This document shows positions 32,636-42,207 of a stretch of 64,000 nt of DNA, one piece after another. A program made the position numbers and the translations under genes. The notes beneath the pieces are model-generated. The model saw only the letters and a list, made by a program, of their open reading frames with translations. It ran no database searches and had not been told where the DNA came from. The DNA lies in assembly GCA_963755085.1 (NCBI GenBank), contig CAVWIN010000010.1:186001-250000 (forward strand), written 5' to 3'. Position 1 is the stretch's first letter. Each line of letters starts with the position of its first letter. Source of the DNA: JACVRM01 sp963755085 (GTDB taxonomy: Bacteria > Actinomycetota > Thermoleophilia > Gaiellales > Gaiellaceae).

Positions 32636-33227
32636 CTAGCTGCGTCTCTTCTGCTTGGGCATCTCTGGTTACTCCTGCGTTCTTCGTTGGGCCGATCAGC
32701 ATCGTCATGTTGCGGCCGTCCTGGAGCGGCGGCTGCTCCACGACGCCGATCTCCTTCACGTCCTCGGCGAGACGCATCAGCAGGTCGCGGCCCCGTTCCG
32801 GGTGGTACTGCTCGCGTCCACGGAACATGATCGTGACCTTGACCTTCGCCCGCTGGTTGAGGAAGCGGACGACGTGGCCTTTCTTCGTCTCGTAGTCATG
32901 AATGCCGATCTTCGGCCTGAGCTTGATCTCCTTGACGTGAACCTGGATCTGGTGCTTGCGCGCAAGCTTGGCCTTCTGCTCCTGCTCGTACCGGTACTTC
33001 CCGTAGTCCATGACGCGAACCACGGGCGGGTCGGCCTGGGCGGCCACTTCGACGAGGTCGAGGCCCTTGCTGAAGGCGTATTCCTGCGCCTCGGCGGTGG
33101 GCTTGATCCCGACCTGCCCTCCGTCCTCGTCGACCAGCCGGACGTTGGGCACCCGGATCGCCTCGTTGACGCGAACCTGGGGCTGCGGCGGTCGGACTTC
33201 GACTCTCGGGCCTCTGCGCGGTCTCAA
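32514..33227 (-). CDS. infC: Translation initiation factor IF-3 with unusual C-terminal extension
   Basis: 237 residues. The core is normal IF-3: VRVNEAIRVPNVRLVDEDGGQVGI at the N-domain and KVTIMFRGREQYHPERGRDLLMRLAEDV in the C-domain. The family normally ends near NMTMLIGPTKN. Here it continues 56 residues because no stop falls before the rpmI gene; the frame runs 122 bases into rpmI and includes two DAQAE copies from a small duplication. The start is TTG (33227) behind AGGTG; infC genes are known to use rare start codons for autoregulation. The mRNA segment upstream holds a hairpin (33270-33287). Confidence 0.92.
   Translation of the reverse strand: MRPRRGPRVEVRPPQPQVRVNEAIRVPNVRLVDEDGGQVGIKPTAEAQEYAFSKGLDLVEVAAQADPPVVRVMDYGKYRYEQEQKAKLARKHQIQVHVKEIKLRPKIGIHDYETKKGHVVRFLNQRAKVKVTIMFRGREQYHPERGRDLLMRLAEDVKEIGVVEQPPLQDGRNMTMLIGPTKNAGVTRDAQAEETQLDAQAEDAQRSEEDVQGDGERPLAAAARNEGSQPREEVAEA
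32636..32662 (-). CDS. Eight-residue leader frame duplicating the L35 start
   Basis: ATG CCC AAG CAG AAG AGA CGC AGC TAG encodes MPKQKRRS. It sits nine bases after a good ribosome binding site (AGGAG at 32672-32676), and its stop abuts the rpmI ATG. The first 16 bases are identical to the rpmI start, so this looks like a tandem duplication that moved the ribosome binding site away from rpmI. It may act as a coupling leader or be a neutral scar. Confidence 0.45.
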   Translation of the reverse strand: MPKQKRRS

Positions 33228-33257
33228 ATGCGTGTCACCTAGTTACGAACCCTCCTT

Positions 33258-33287
33258 GAAAACGACAAAGCCGCTGCAGGCAGCGGC
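33258..33287 (-). terminator. Hairpin GCCGCTGC-CT-GCAGCGGC with T-rich tail, infC leader
   Basis: On the minus strand a perfect eight-base stem with a two-base loop (33270-33287) is followed by TTTGTCGTTTTC. It lies after thrS and 30-60 bases before the infC start. It could terminate thrS transcription or act as an attenuator for the infC-rpmI-rplT operon, which is regulated through leader structures in other bacteria. Confidence 0.6.
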
Positions 33288-33385
33288 ACGACCCTCCAAC
33301 CGACTCGGTTGAACCTCCGCGTGGCCTTCGCCCGGGAGGTGAGGAACGGGTCCGCTCCTGCTTGGCAGGCCCTCAGGGTACCTGA

Positions 33386-35279
33386 TCAGGCGACGGAGTC
33401 CAGTTCGGCGAGCTGCACGAGGAACTCGTCGACGCTCGGGTGCGATTGCTCGCCGCCGCGCTCGCGGACGGAGAGCGCCTCGTCGGCTTCCTTGTCGCCC
33501 CAGACGAGCGTGAACGGGATCTTGTCCACTTCGGCGTCGCGGATGCGCTTGCCGACCGTCTCGTCGCGCTCGTCGACCTCGACGCGGTAGGCCGAGAGCC
33601 GCTCGCGCAGCCGTCCCGCTGCGTCGCGGTGCCCCTCGCCGACCGGGACGATCCGCACCTGGACGGGCGCGAGCCAGAACGGGAACGCGCCCGCGAAGTG
33701 CTCGATGATGATCCCGATGAAGCGCTCGAGCGAGCCGAAGAGCGCCCGGTGGATGACGAACACGGAGTGCTCGGCGTTGTCCGCGCCCACATAGGTCAGA
33801 CCGAACCGCGCCGGCATCTGCCGGTCGAGCTGGATCGTGCCGAGCTGCCAGGAGCGGCCCAGGACGTCCGTCGCGTGGATGTCGATCTTCGGCCCGTAGA
33901 ACGACCCCTCTCCCTCGCCGACCACGTAGTCCATCCCGTTGCGCTTCAGGGCAGCCTCGAGATGGCCCTCGGAGAAGTCCCACTCCTCATCACTGCCGAG
34001 CTTGTTGTCGGGCCGCGTCGAGAACTCCGCGCGCGCCTGCAGGTCGAACAGGCTGTACAGGTAGTTGAGGTAGGCGATGCAGCCGTCGAGCTCGACGGCG
34101 ATCTGATCCTCGGTGCAGAAGATGTGGGCGTCGTCCTGGGTAACGACGCGCACGCGCGTGAGCCCGTGGAGCGCGCCGGCCAGCTCGTTGCGGTGCAGCG
34201 GCGCAGCCTCGGCATAGCGGATCGGCAGCTCGCGGTAGCTCCGAAGCGCGCCGGCCGTACAGCAGCATGTGGCCCGGGCAATTCATGGGCTTGATCCCGT
34301 ACGTGTGCTCCTCGTCGACCGGGATCAGAAACATGTTCTCGCGGAATTTCTCCCAGTGGCCGGAGGTCACCCAGAGCGCCTTGTCGTAGATCAGCGGCGT
34401 GCGCACCTCGAGGTAGCCGCGCTTCGCGTTCTCGCGACGCCTGATCCCCTCGAGGACGTTGAACACGACCATTCCCTTCGGGTGCCAGAACGGCGATCCC
34501 GGTGAGTGCTCGTCGAAATGGAACAGGTCGAGCTGCTGGCCGAGCCGCCGGTGGTCGCGTTTGCGGGCCTCCTCGAGCCGGTCCATGTAGGCGTCAAGGT
34601 CCGCCTGGGAGTAGAAGGCCGTGCCGTAGATGCGCGTGAGCTGCTTGTTCTTCTCGTCGCCCCGCCAGTAGGCGCCGGCGAGGCCGGTCAGCTTGACGGC
34701 CTTGATCGGCGCCGAGTTCTGGAGGTGCGGCCCGCGGCACAGGTCGGTGAAGTCCCCCTGGGTGTAGAGCGAGATGTCGCCCTCGGCGGTGTCGACGAGC
34801 TCCACCTTGTACGGCTCGCCCTCCTGCTCGAAGATCCGGCGCGCGTCGCCGGCCGTGATCTCGGCGCGCTCCCAGGTTCGCCCCTCGTCGAGCTCGCGCT
34901 GGAGCTCGGCCTCGATCTTCTCGAGCGCGTCCTCGCCGATCGGCTCCGGGAACTCGAAGTCGTAGTAGAAGCCGTTCTCGATCGGCGGGCCGATCGCGAC
35001 CTTGACGCCGGGGTAGAGCCGGCGTACGGCCTCGGCGAGCAGGTGCGCCGTCGAGTGGCGGAGGACGTAGAGCGCGTCGGGATCCTGGGTGTCGCGCGTG
35101 GTCAGGATCTGGATGCGGTCGCCGTCGGCGAGCGGCAGGCGCAGGTCCTGCACCCGGCTGTCGGTGCGAACCAGGACGGCCTGCTCGGCCAGCTTGGGGC
35201 CGATCGCGCGGGCGGCGTCGAGGCCGGTCGCGCCGTCCGGGAGTTCCAGTTCCGACGAATCGGGAAGGGTCACGCGCAT
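33386..35279 (-). CDS. thrS: Threonine-tRNA ligase, one +1 frameshift in this sequence
   Basis: 631 codons once one base is removed, the normal length. The N-terminal TGS domain (VTLPDSSELELPDGATGLDAARAIG), the editing domain (HSTAHLLAEA, HxxxH, and CRGPHL) and class II catalytic parts up to GIKPMNCPGHMLLYG are in one frame. The continuation (ALRSYRELPIRYAEAAPLHRNELAGALHGLTRVRV and the anticodon-binding domain) is in another. The extra C lies in GGCCGGCGCG near 34250-34257. No other threonyl-tRNA synthetase is visible here and the gene is essential, so a sequence error is the likeliest cause. TATCCT lies eight bases before ATG 35279. Confidence 0.9.
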
Positions 35280-35400
35280 GGACGAGCAGGATACGCAGGG
35301 CACACGCGAGGACGACCGCAACGAGGAGGTGCCCGGCTCCCCGGCGCCCGACCCAACCGACGAGCCCGGCGACGCCGAGGACGTGCCCGAAGCCGACTAG
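35278..35400 (+). CDS. Possible small acidic protein, 40 aa
   Basis: ATG at 35278 overlaps the thrS start on the opposite strand. The product is strongly acidic (MDEQDTQGTREDDRNEEVPG, then Pro/Asp/Glu repeats) with coding-like G/C third positions. Its 5' part coincides with the thrS promoter hexamer and it has no ribosome binding site, so it could be spurious or leaderless. It ends overlapping the convergent acetyltransferase gene by four bases. Confidence 0.35.
   Translation: MDEQDTQGTREDDRNEEVPGSPAPDPTDEPGDAEDVPEAD
35288..35293 (-). promoter_or_regulatory. -10 hexamer TATCCT for thrS
   Basis: On the minus strand TATCCT ends eight bases before the thrS ATG, giving a leaderless start like other genes here. 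Confidence 0.4.
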
Positions 35401-35873
35401 CCGGCGTACTCCATGAAGAGCCAGCGGGCGGTGTGATGCTCGTCCGGCTCGCGCTCCTCAATGTCGCGGAACCCCGCCCGCCGCCACGCCCGGACCGCGC
35501 GCTCGTTCCACAGGTACGGGTCGGTCGTGACCCGCGGCCACCCGCGGGACAGCATGTGCTCGGCGAGTGCTCGCGCCGCGTCCGGGCCGTAGCCGCGCCC
35601 GCGCGCGGCGGGCACGACGAACATGTCCAGTCCCGCTGCGTCGCCGCCCGGCTCCCACCACGCCTGGATGAAGCCCACCGGACGGTCCTCCGCCTCGACG
35701 AGGTACGGCTCCTCGTCCGGCTCGGCCAGCTCGGCCCGCATCGTCTCGCGCGTGTAGGTCTCCCAGTCCCAATAGCGCGCCACCTCCGGGTCGGCGTGCC
35801 AGGCGACGAGCATGTCCGCGTCGTCGTCCGTGGCTTTCCGCAGGGTGGTCAGCCTGCCGCGTAGCGATTCCAT
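35397..35873 (-). CDS. GNAT family N-acetyltransferase
   Basis: 158 residues. The acetyl-CoA loop is LDMFVVPAARGRGYGPDAARALAEHML and motif B is WPRVTTDPYLWNERAVRAWRRAGFRDI. The N-terminal LRKATDDDADMLVAWHADPEVARYW resembles aminoglycoside 6'-acetyltransferase-like and RimJ-like proteins; the substrate is not determinable. The start MESLRGRLTTLR was chosen; an upstream GTG-type extension lacks homology and crosses the leader region. Confidence 0.85.
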   Translation of the reverse strand: MESLRGRLTTLRKATDDDADMLVAWHADPEVARYWDWETYTRETMRAELAEPDEEPYLVEAEDRPVGFIQAWWEPGGDAAGLDMFVVPAARGRGYGPDAARALAEHMLSRGWPRVTTDPYLWNERAVRAWRRAGFRDIEEREPDEHHTARWLFMEYAG

Positions 35874-35925
35874 CGGCGCCGAATTGTCGCTGATATCAGC
35901 GGACGGAACAGCCCTGGAAAACCCG

Positions 35926-35970
35926 AAGGGGCTCACCGGATTGCCGATTATCCGGCGAGCCCCTTATTTT
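35926..35970. terminator. Strong hairpin with T-runs on both strands
   Basis: AAGGGGCTC-CCGGAT (from 35926) pairs with ATCCGG-GAGCCCCTT (to 35965), followed on the plus strand by ATTTT. On the minus strand the 3' flank is CGGGTTTT. It lies downstream of the 25-codon gene at 36065-36142, so that gene probably forms a separate short transcript of about 250 bases, and upstream of the acetyltransferase gene. Confidence 0.65.
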
Positions 35971-36064
35971 GGTCGGAATGGGCCCTTCCTGACAGCAGTA
36001 ACGTCGCCGCAATACTGTCAAACCCCCTCACCCGGACGGGGGTATCTTCCTCGCAATGCGAGGT

Positions 36065-36142
36065 CTAGTTTGGCCAGGGCAGCTCGGCCGCAATTGCCGC
36101 GATGAGGCCACACGCCATCATCAGCGATGCCATTCGCTTCAC
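36065..36142 (-). CDS. 25-residue signal-peptide-like pro-peptide, divergent from HTH-TPR regulator
   Basis: GTG start at 36142 behind AAAGGA seven bases upstream. The product has a basic N-terminus (MKRM), a hydrophobic core (ASLMMACGLIAAIAA) and a short polar/aromatic end (ELPWPN). LMMAC resembles a lipobox and AIAA resembles a signal peptidase site; either would release a small peptide. The gene has its own promoter region and is followed by a strong terminator. It diverges from a regulator with an Xre-type DNA-binding domain plus TPR repeats. That arrangement is how RRNPP receptors (PlcR, Rgg) pair with their pro-peptides in Firmicutes. The pairing is inferred, not shown; it could instead be an orphan small membrane protein. 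Confidence 0.5.
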   Translation of the reverse strand: MKRMASLMMACGLIAAIAAELPWPN

Positions 36143-36204
36143 GGGACCGTCCTTTCGTTTCGTCGGAGTGGTCGGTCCCGGGCCCGGGGCGTGCGTAGTA
36201 TAAA
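36143..36204. promoter_or_regulatory. Divergent promoter/operator region of the peptide-regulator pair
   Basis: Minus-strand TATACT (36197-36202) and plus-strand TATAAA (36199-36204) overlap, so the two genes share one control region. Between them and the peptide gene lie a perfect 12-base palindrome CCCGGGCCCGGG (36177-36188) and an inverted repeat GGGACCG/CGGTCCC (36143-36149 and 36173-36179) that would fold the peptide mRNA leader with the ribosome binding site in the loop. The palindrome is a plausible operator for the regulator. Confidence 0.45.
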
Positions 36205-36216
36205 TCGGTAGAGCGC

Positions 36217-37512
36217 GTGCCGCGACGTAAGTCAACACATGTCGACGACCCGGTCGCAGTAGGCGAGCGGCTTCGCGCTGCTCGGGAGCGCGCGGGCCTC
36301 ACGCAGCGCGACCTGGCCTTCGCGGGCTGCTCGCCCGCGTACATCTCGCGGATCGAGTCCGGTGACCGCATCCCGTCGCTGCAGCTCCTGCGCGAGCTCG
36401 GCCGGCGGCTCGGCGTCAGCGAGGACTACCTGGCCACCGGCGAGAACCGCGCCGCGCCCGACGACGCGCGCCTGCTGGACGCCGAGCTGGCCCTGCGCCT
36501 GGGAGACGCAGACGACGCGGAGCAACTGTACGAAGACGTGCTCCAGTCGCCGTGGAGCAAGGAGGACTACGGCCGGGCGCTCGCCGGCTGCGGAGAGCTC
36601 GCATTCCTCCGCGGCGACCCCCGTGACGCGATCTTGCAGATCGAGCGGGCGCTGAGCGTCTGGGGCGCGCAGCCCGAGGACCGAGCGGCGCTCGCCGAGA
36701 CGCTCGGCCGCGCGAAGGCGATGCTCGGCAAAGCGGACGAGGCGGTTGCGATTTTCCGCCGCTGCCTCGAGGCGTCCGAGCGCCGCGAGGACAGCATCGA
36801 GCAGCTGCGGTTCGCCGTGCTCCTGGCGAACGCGCTCATCGACGAGGGCGACTTCGGCACGGCGGCCGATGTCCTCGCATCGAACGTCGCCCAGACCGAG
36901 GGCGCGCGCGACCCGCTGCTTCGCGCCCGCATCTACTGGTCACAGTCCCGGCTCTACGGGATGCAGAACGAGCACACGCAGGCCGCCCGGTACGCGCGGC
37001 GCGCGCTCGAGATCGTCGAGCTGGCCGAGGACGACTACTACACGGCCCGCGCGCACGAGTTGCTGGCGCACGTCGAGCTCGATCGCGAACGCCCAGAGGA
37101 GGCGCTCGCGCTGCTCGAGAAGGCCTGGCCTCTGCTCAGCCGGACGGCGAATCCCGTCGACCAGGCGGCGTTCCGCCTCGAGAAGGCGCGTGCGCTCGCG
37201 CAGCTCGGCCGCCGCGAAGAGGCCGCGAGCCTCGCGATGGAGGTCTCCGGGCTGCTCACCGACGCGAAGCCCCGGCAGGCGGGGCGCAGCTACGCGCTCC
37301 TCGCCGAGATCTACGCGTCGATCGGCGAGCCCGATCGCGCGCGCGAGTTGTACGAGCTGGCAATCGAGAAGCTCCAGCCCACACCTGACCGCTACCTCGT
37401 CGAGGCGTACTCGAAGCTGGCGGCGCTGCTCGAGAACGAGGGCGACGCCGACGCCGCGCTCTCGGTACTGAAGCAGGCAATGGACGTCCGCACGACGCAC
37501 GGCGTCGGCTGA
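36217..37512 (+). CDS. Xre-type HTH regulator with C-terminal TPR repeats (RRNPP-like architecture)
   Basis: 431 residues. Residues 13-68 are an Xre/HTH_3 domain (VGERLRAARERAGLTQRDLAFAGCSPAYISRIESGDRIPSLQLLRELGRRLGV). From about 80 to the end there are tandem TPR-like helix pairs (for example DAELALRLGDADDAEQLYEDVL, YTARAHELLAHVELDRERPEEALALLEKAW, YALLAEIYASIGEPDRARELYELAI). DNA-binding plus TPR is the layout of peptide-responsive regulators such as PlcR and Rgg, and also of some non-peptide TPR regulators. The GTG at 36217 has no ribosome binding site; TATAAA lies 12 bases upstream. A small secreted-looking peptide is encoded divergently. Confidence 0.85.
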   Translation: MPRRKSTHVDDPVAVGERLRAARERAGLTQRDLAFAGCSPAYISRIESGDRIPSLQLLRELGRRLGVSEDYLATGENRAAPDDARLLDAELALRLGDADDAEQLYEDVLQSPWSKEDYGRALAGCGELAFLRGDPRDAILQIERALSVWGAQPEDRAALAETLGRAKAMLGKADEAVAIFRRCLEASERREDSIEQLRFAVLLANALIDEGDFGTAADVLASNVAQTEGARDPLLRARIYWSQSRLYGMQNEHTQAARYARRALEIVELAEDDYYTARAHELLAHVELDRERPEEALALLEKAWPLLSRTANPVDQAAFRLEKARALAQLGRREEAASLAMEVSGLLTDAKPRQAGRSYALLAEIYASIGEPDRARELYELAIEKLQPTPDRYLVEAYSKLAALLENEGDADAALSVLKQAMDVRTTHGVG

Positions 37513-37574
37513 ACGACGGTTGTCGTAGCGCCGGGTCTCGCATACCCTCCGCCGGCGATCACCGAGGACGGAAC

Positions 37575-38195
37575 GTGAGGGGATATCTGCACGCAGCGAC
37601 AGGGCGGCGCCTCCCGGGCGTGCTCACGGCTGCGCTCGTCGCGCCGGCGATCGGCGTCCCGTCCGCATGGGGCATCCTCCACCCGGTCGTCTTCGGCAAC
37701 ACCTTCACGATCTCCGGGGCGGTGCCGAGCGGGAAGCCCGGCGAGACAATCCAGGTCCTCGCGCGCGCGGATGCGCAGCAGCAGTTCGGCCGGGCCGGGA
37801 CGATCACGACGACCGCGAACGGCAACTCGAACTTCACGAGCCGGCCGAGGATCACGACCGCCTACCTGGCGGTCCGGCACGGCAACATGAGCGCCAGCAT
37901 CACCGCCGACGTCACGCCACGGCTCGATCTCGCGCTCAGCAAGGGCGTGCTCACCCCGACCGCCCTGGCCGCGAACCCGCTCCACGGCCACTCGCTCGTC
38001 GTCCAGCTGCGCCAGAAGGGCAAGCAGTGGCAGAACGTCCGCACCGTCGTGCTCGGCCCCACGTCGCGGGCGAAGGTGGCGTTCACGGCGCCCCACGGCC
38101 GCAGCGAGATTCGGCTCTACGTAGCGAAAGACCAGGCAGGCGCCGGCTACATCGCGGGCTTCAGCGGCGTGCTCGTCTACCGCAACACCGCGTGA
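37575..38195 (+). CDS. Secreted beta-rich protein, 206 aa, unknown
   Basis: GTG start behind GAGGAC. The N-terminus has a signal-like segment (LPGVLTAALVAPAIGVPSAWG). Two similar beta-sandwich-like halves follow: FTISGAVPSGKPGETIQVLARADAQQQFG ... TTTANGNSNFTSRPRITTAYLAVRHG, and LALSKGVLTPTALAANPLHGHSLVVQLRQKGKQWQNVRTVVLG ... FTAPHGRSEIRLYVAKDQAG. This alternation resembles actinobacterial Ig-like modules found in cell-surface proteins. Its stop overlaps the next start (GTGA). Confidence 0.6.
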   Translation: MRGYLHAATGRRLPGVLTAALVAPAIGVPSAWGILHPVVFGNTFTISGAVPSGKPGETIQVLARADAQQQFGRAGTITTTANGNSNFTSRPRITTAYLAVRHGNMSASITADVTPRLDLALSKGVLTPTALAANPLHGHSLVVQLRQKGKQWQNVRTVVLGPTSRAKVAFTAPHGRSEIRLYVAKDQAGAGYIAGFSGVLVYRNTA

Positions 38196-39241
38196 CGCTC
38201 CCGGCTGCGCTCGCCGAGCTGCCGCTGGCCGTCGAGGGCTACGAGCTCGAGCGGCTCGAGCTGCCGGTCTCCCCCGAGTTCACGCGCGTGACCACCGTCG
38301 TGCACCTGCACGGAGGCGGCGAGGAGGGCGTCGGCGAGGACGTCACGTACTCGAACGACGACCAGGACGCCTTTCAGGCCGCCGGGCCGGCCCAGCCGCT
38401 CGCCGGCAGCACGACCTTCGGCGGCTTCGCCGAGCTCGTGGGCTCGCTCGACCTCTTCCCCGCCCCGCCGCAGTTCCCGGCCTACCGCCTGTACCGGCGC
38501 TGGGCGTTCGAGAGCGCGGCGCTCGACCTCGGGCTCCGGCAGGCGGGCCGCCCGCTGCATGCGGTGATCGGCCGCGAGCCGCAGCCCGTCCGCTTCGTCA
38601 ACTCGATGCGGCTCGGGGATCCGGCGACGATCGACCCGGTGAGCCGGCGGCTCGAGCTCTACCCCTGGCTGGAGTTCAAGCTCGACGCGACCAGCTCCTG
38701 GACCGACGAGCTCGTCGAGGAGCTCGCCGCCACGGGCGCGGTCGAGTCCGTCGACCTCAAAGGCCGCTATTCCGGGACGAGCGTCGACCAGGGCCCGGAC
38801 GCGGCGCTCTACCGGCGCGTCGCCGAAGGGTTCCCGAAAGCCTGGATCGAGGACCCGGCGCTGACGCCCGAGACGGAGGAGGTGCTCGCACAGCACTGGG
38901 ACCGGGTCACGTGGGACGAGCCGATCCACTCGATCGCGGATCTCGAGGCGCTTCCTCACCCGCCCAAAGGCGTCAACCTCAAGCCGTCGCGGATCGGCAG
39001 CCTTGCCGACCTGCTCGCGACCTACGACTATTGCGCGGCGCACGGGATCCGGCCCTACGGCGGCGGCCAATTCGAGCTCGGCCCGGGCCGCGGGCAGATC
39101 CAGTACCTCGCCTCCCTGTTCCACGCAGCCTCGCCGAACGACGTCGCGCCGCGACCGTTCAACGAGCGCGAGCTGAGCCCCGGGCTGCCGTCCAGCCCGC
39201 TCGAGCCGGCTCCGTCCGAGACCGGCTTTCGCTGGGGCTAG
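38192..39241 (+). CDS. Enolase-superfamily protein (mandelate racemase/muconate lactonising type)
   Basis: 349 residues from the GTG overlapping the upstream stop. The C-terminal barrel pattern is present: FKLDATSSW (candidate general base Lys), VDLKGRY and WIEDPALTPE (metal-ligand Asp and Glu strand ends), WDEPIHSIADLEAL, and NLKPSRIGSLADLLATYDYC (opposite Lys). The N-terminal capping domain (LELPVSPEFTRVTTVVHLHGGGEEGVGEDVTY) fits the family. The reaction is an isomerisation, dehydration or racemisation via an enolate; the substrate is unknown. An IS481 remnant begins right after the stop. Confidence 0.75.
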   Translation: MTLPAALAELPLAVEGYELERLELPVSPEFTRVTTVVHLHGGGEEGVGEDVTYSNDDQDAFQAAGPAQPLAGSTTFGGFAELVGSLDLFPAPPQFPAYRLYRRWAFESAALDLGLRQAGRPLHAVIGREPQPVRFVNSMRLGDPATIDPVSRRLELYPWLEFKLDATSSWTDELVEELAATGAVESVDLKGRYSGTSVDQGPDAALYRRVAEGFPKAWIEDPALTPETEEVLAQHWDRVTWDEPIHSIADLEALPHPPKGVNLKPSRIGSLADLLATYDYCAAHGIRPYGGGQFELGPGRGQIQYLASLFHAASPNDVAPRPFNERELSPGLPSSPLEPAPSETGFRWG

Positions 39242-39244
39242 CCT

Positions 39245-39698
39245 GGCCGGGATGGCGAAAGCGAGCCAGCTTCTTCACGTCCATATGCAAGAGCGCCCCC
39301 GGACGTGACCACTCGTAGCGGCGGAAGCTCTGCCTGGGGCCGCGCATACGCCGCGAGAGCCCGTGGCGCCAGAGCACCTTCCAGATCGTCGAGCGGGCGC
39401 GGCGGACGATCCCGGCCAGCCGGCCGGGCCCGAGGTTGGTCTCACGCCTGGCCTTGAGGATCGGCGCCTCCTCGGCCGCCGTCAGCCGGCGCGGCTGCTT
39501 GAGCGGCCGTGACGAGCGATCAGCCAGGCAGGCCGTCGTGCGGCCGCCGTCCAGCCAGCGATGCCACCAACGATGCGCGGTCGCCGGCGACACGCTGAAG
39601 CGGACTGCAGCCCGCTTCAACGACAAACCGGACTCAATCGCGAGCACCAACTCGCGCCGACCAGCCAATCCGAGCTTGGCGTTAGCGTGCAGATCCAT
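39245..39698 (-). pseudogene. IS481-family transposase, 3'-truncated
   Basis: Begins MDLHANAKLGLAGRRELVLAIESG, the typical IS481 start, continues through a helix-turn-helix (LSLKRAAVRFSVSPATAHRWWHRWLDGG) and DRSSRPLKQPRRLTAAEE, and reaches RYEWSRPGALLHMDVKKLARF, which precedes the DDE catalytic domain. After that point the frame runs into unrelated sequence, so the catalytic triad (apart from the first Asp) is lost and the gene is dead. A strong AAAGGAGG ribosome binding site lies before the ATG inside an inverted repeat. Confidence 0.85.
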
Positions 39699-39700
39699 CA

Positions 39701-39759
39701 CGGCCCTCCTTTGGGACACGGGTCCTTGGCAGAACCCGCACACCCTCAAAGGAGGGCCG
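39701..39759. repeat. 13-base inverted repeat sequestering the transposase ribosome binding site
   Basis: CGGCCCTCCTTTG (39701-39713) and CAAAGGAGGGCCG (39747-39759) are perfect complements with a 33-base loop. On the transposase mRNA the AAAGGAGG would be paired. Such hairpins protect many insertion sequences from transposase synthesis by read-through transcripts. Confidence 0.6.
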
Positions 39760-39837
39760 GATGTTTCCCTCAGCCGTTCACAACCTGTGTGGGCGGATCA
39801 GCTAGCCGAGCCGTCGCCGGCCCTCGCGCCGGCGATT

Positions 39838-39865
39838 TTGCGCTGCGGTCCGGTGCAGCTATACT
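39838..39865 (+). promoter_or_regulatory. lon promoter, TTGCGC-16-TATACT
   Basis: TTGCGC at 39838-39843 and TATACT at 39860-39865 with a 16-base spacer. The start of transcription would lie near 39872, giving a leader of about 40 bases to the TTG start. I see no CIRCE or HAIR heat-shock element. Confidence 0.55.
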
Positions 39866-39912
39866 TTTTGCAGTTACAAGACATCTCGTTAGTAGAGAGG
39901 AAGTGTGTTGCA

Positions 39913-42203
<2,291 letters not shown>

Positions 42204-42207
<4 letters not shown>

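Larger units (their letters stand above)
39243..39776 (-). mobile_element. IS481-type insertion sequence remnant
   Basis: Contains the N-terminal half of an IS481-family transposase and its upstream control region. The side carrying the catalytic domain is missing, cut off next to the enolase-superfamily gene. No matching pair of terminal repeats could be identified. Confidence 0.6.
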
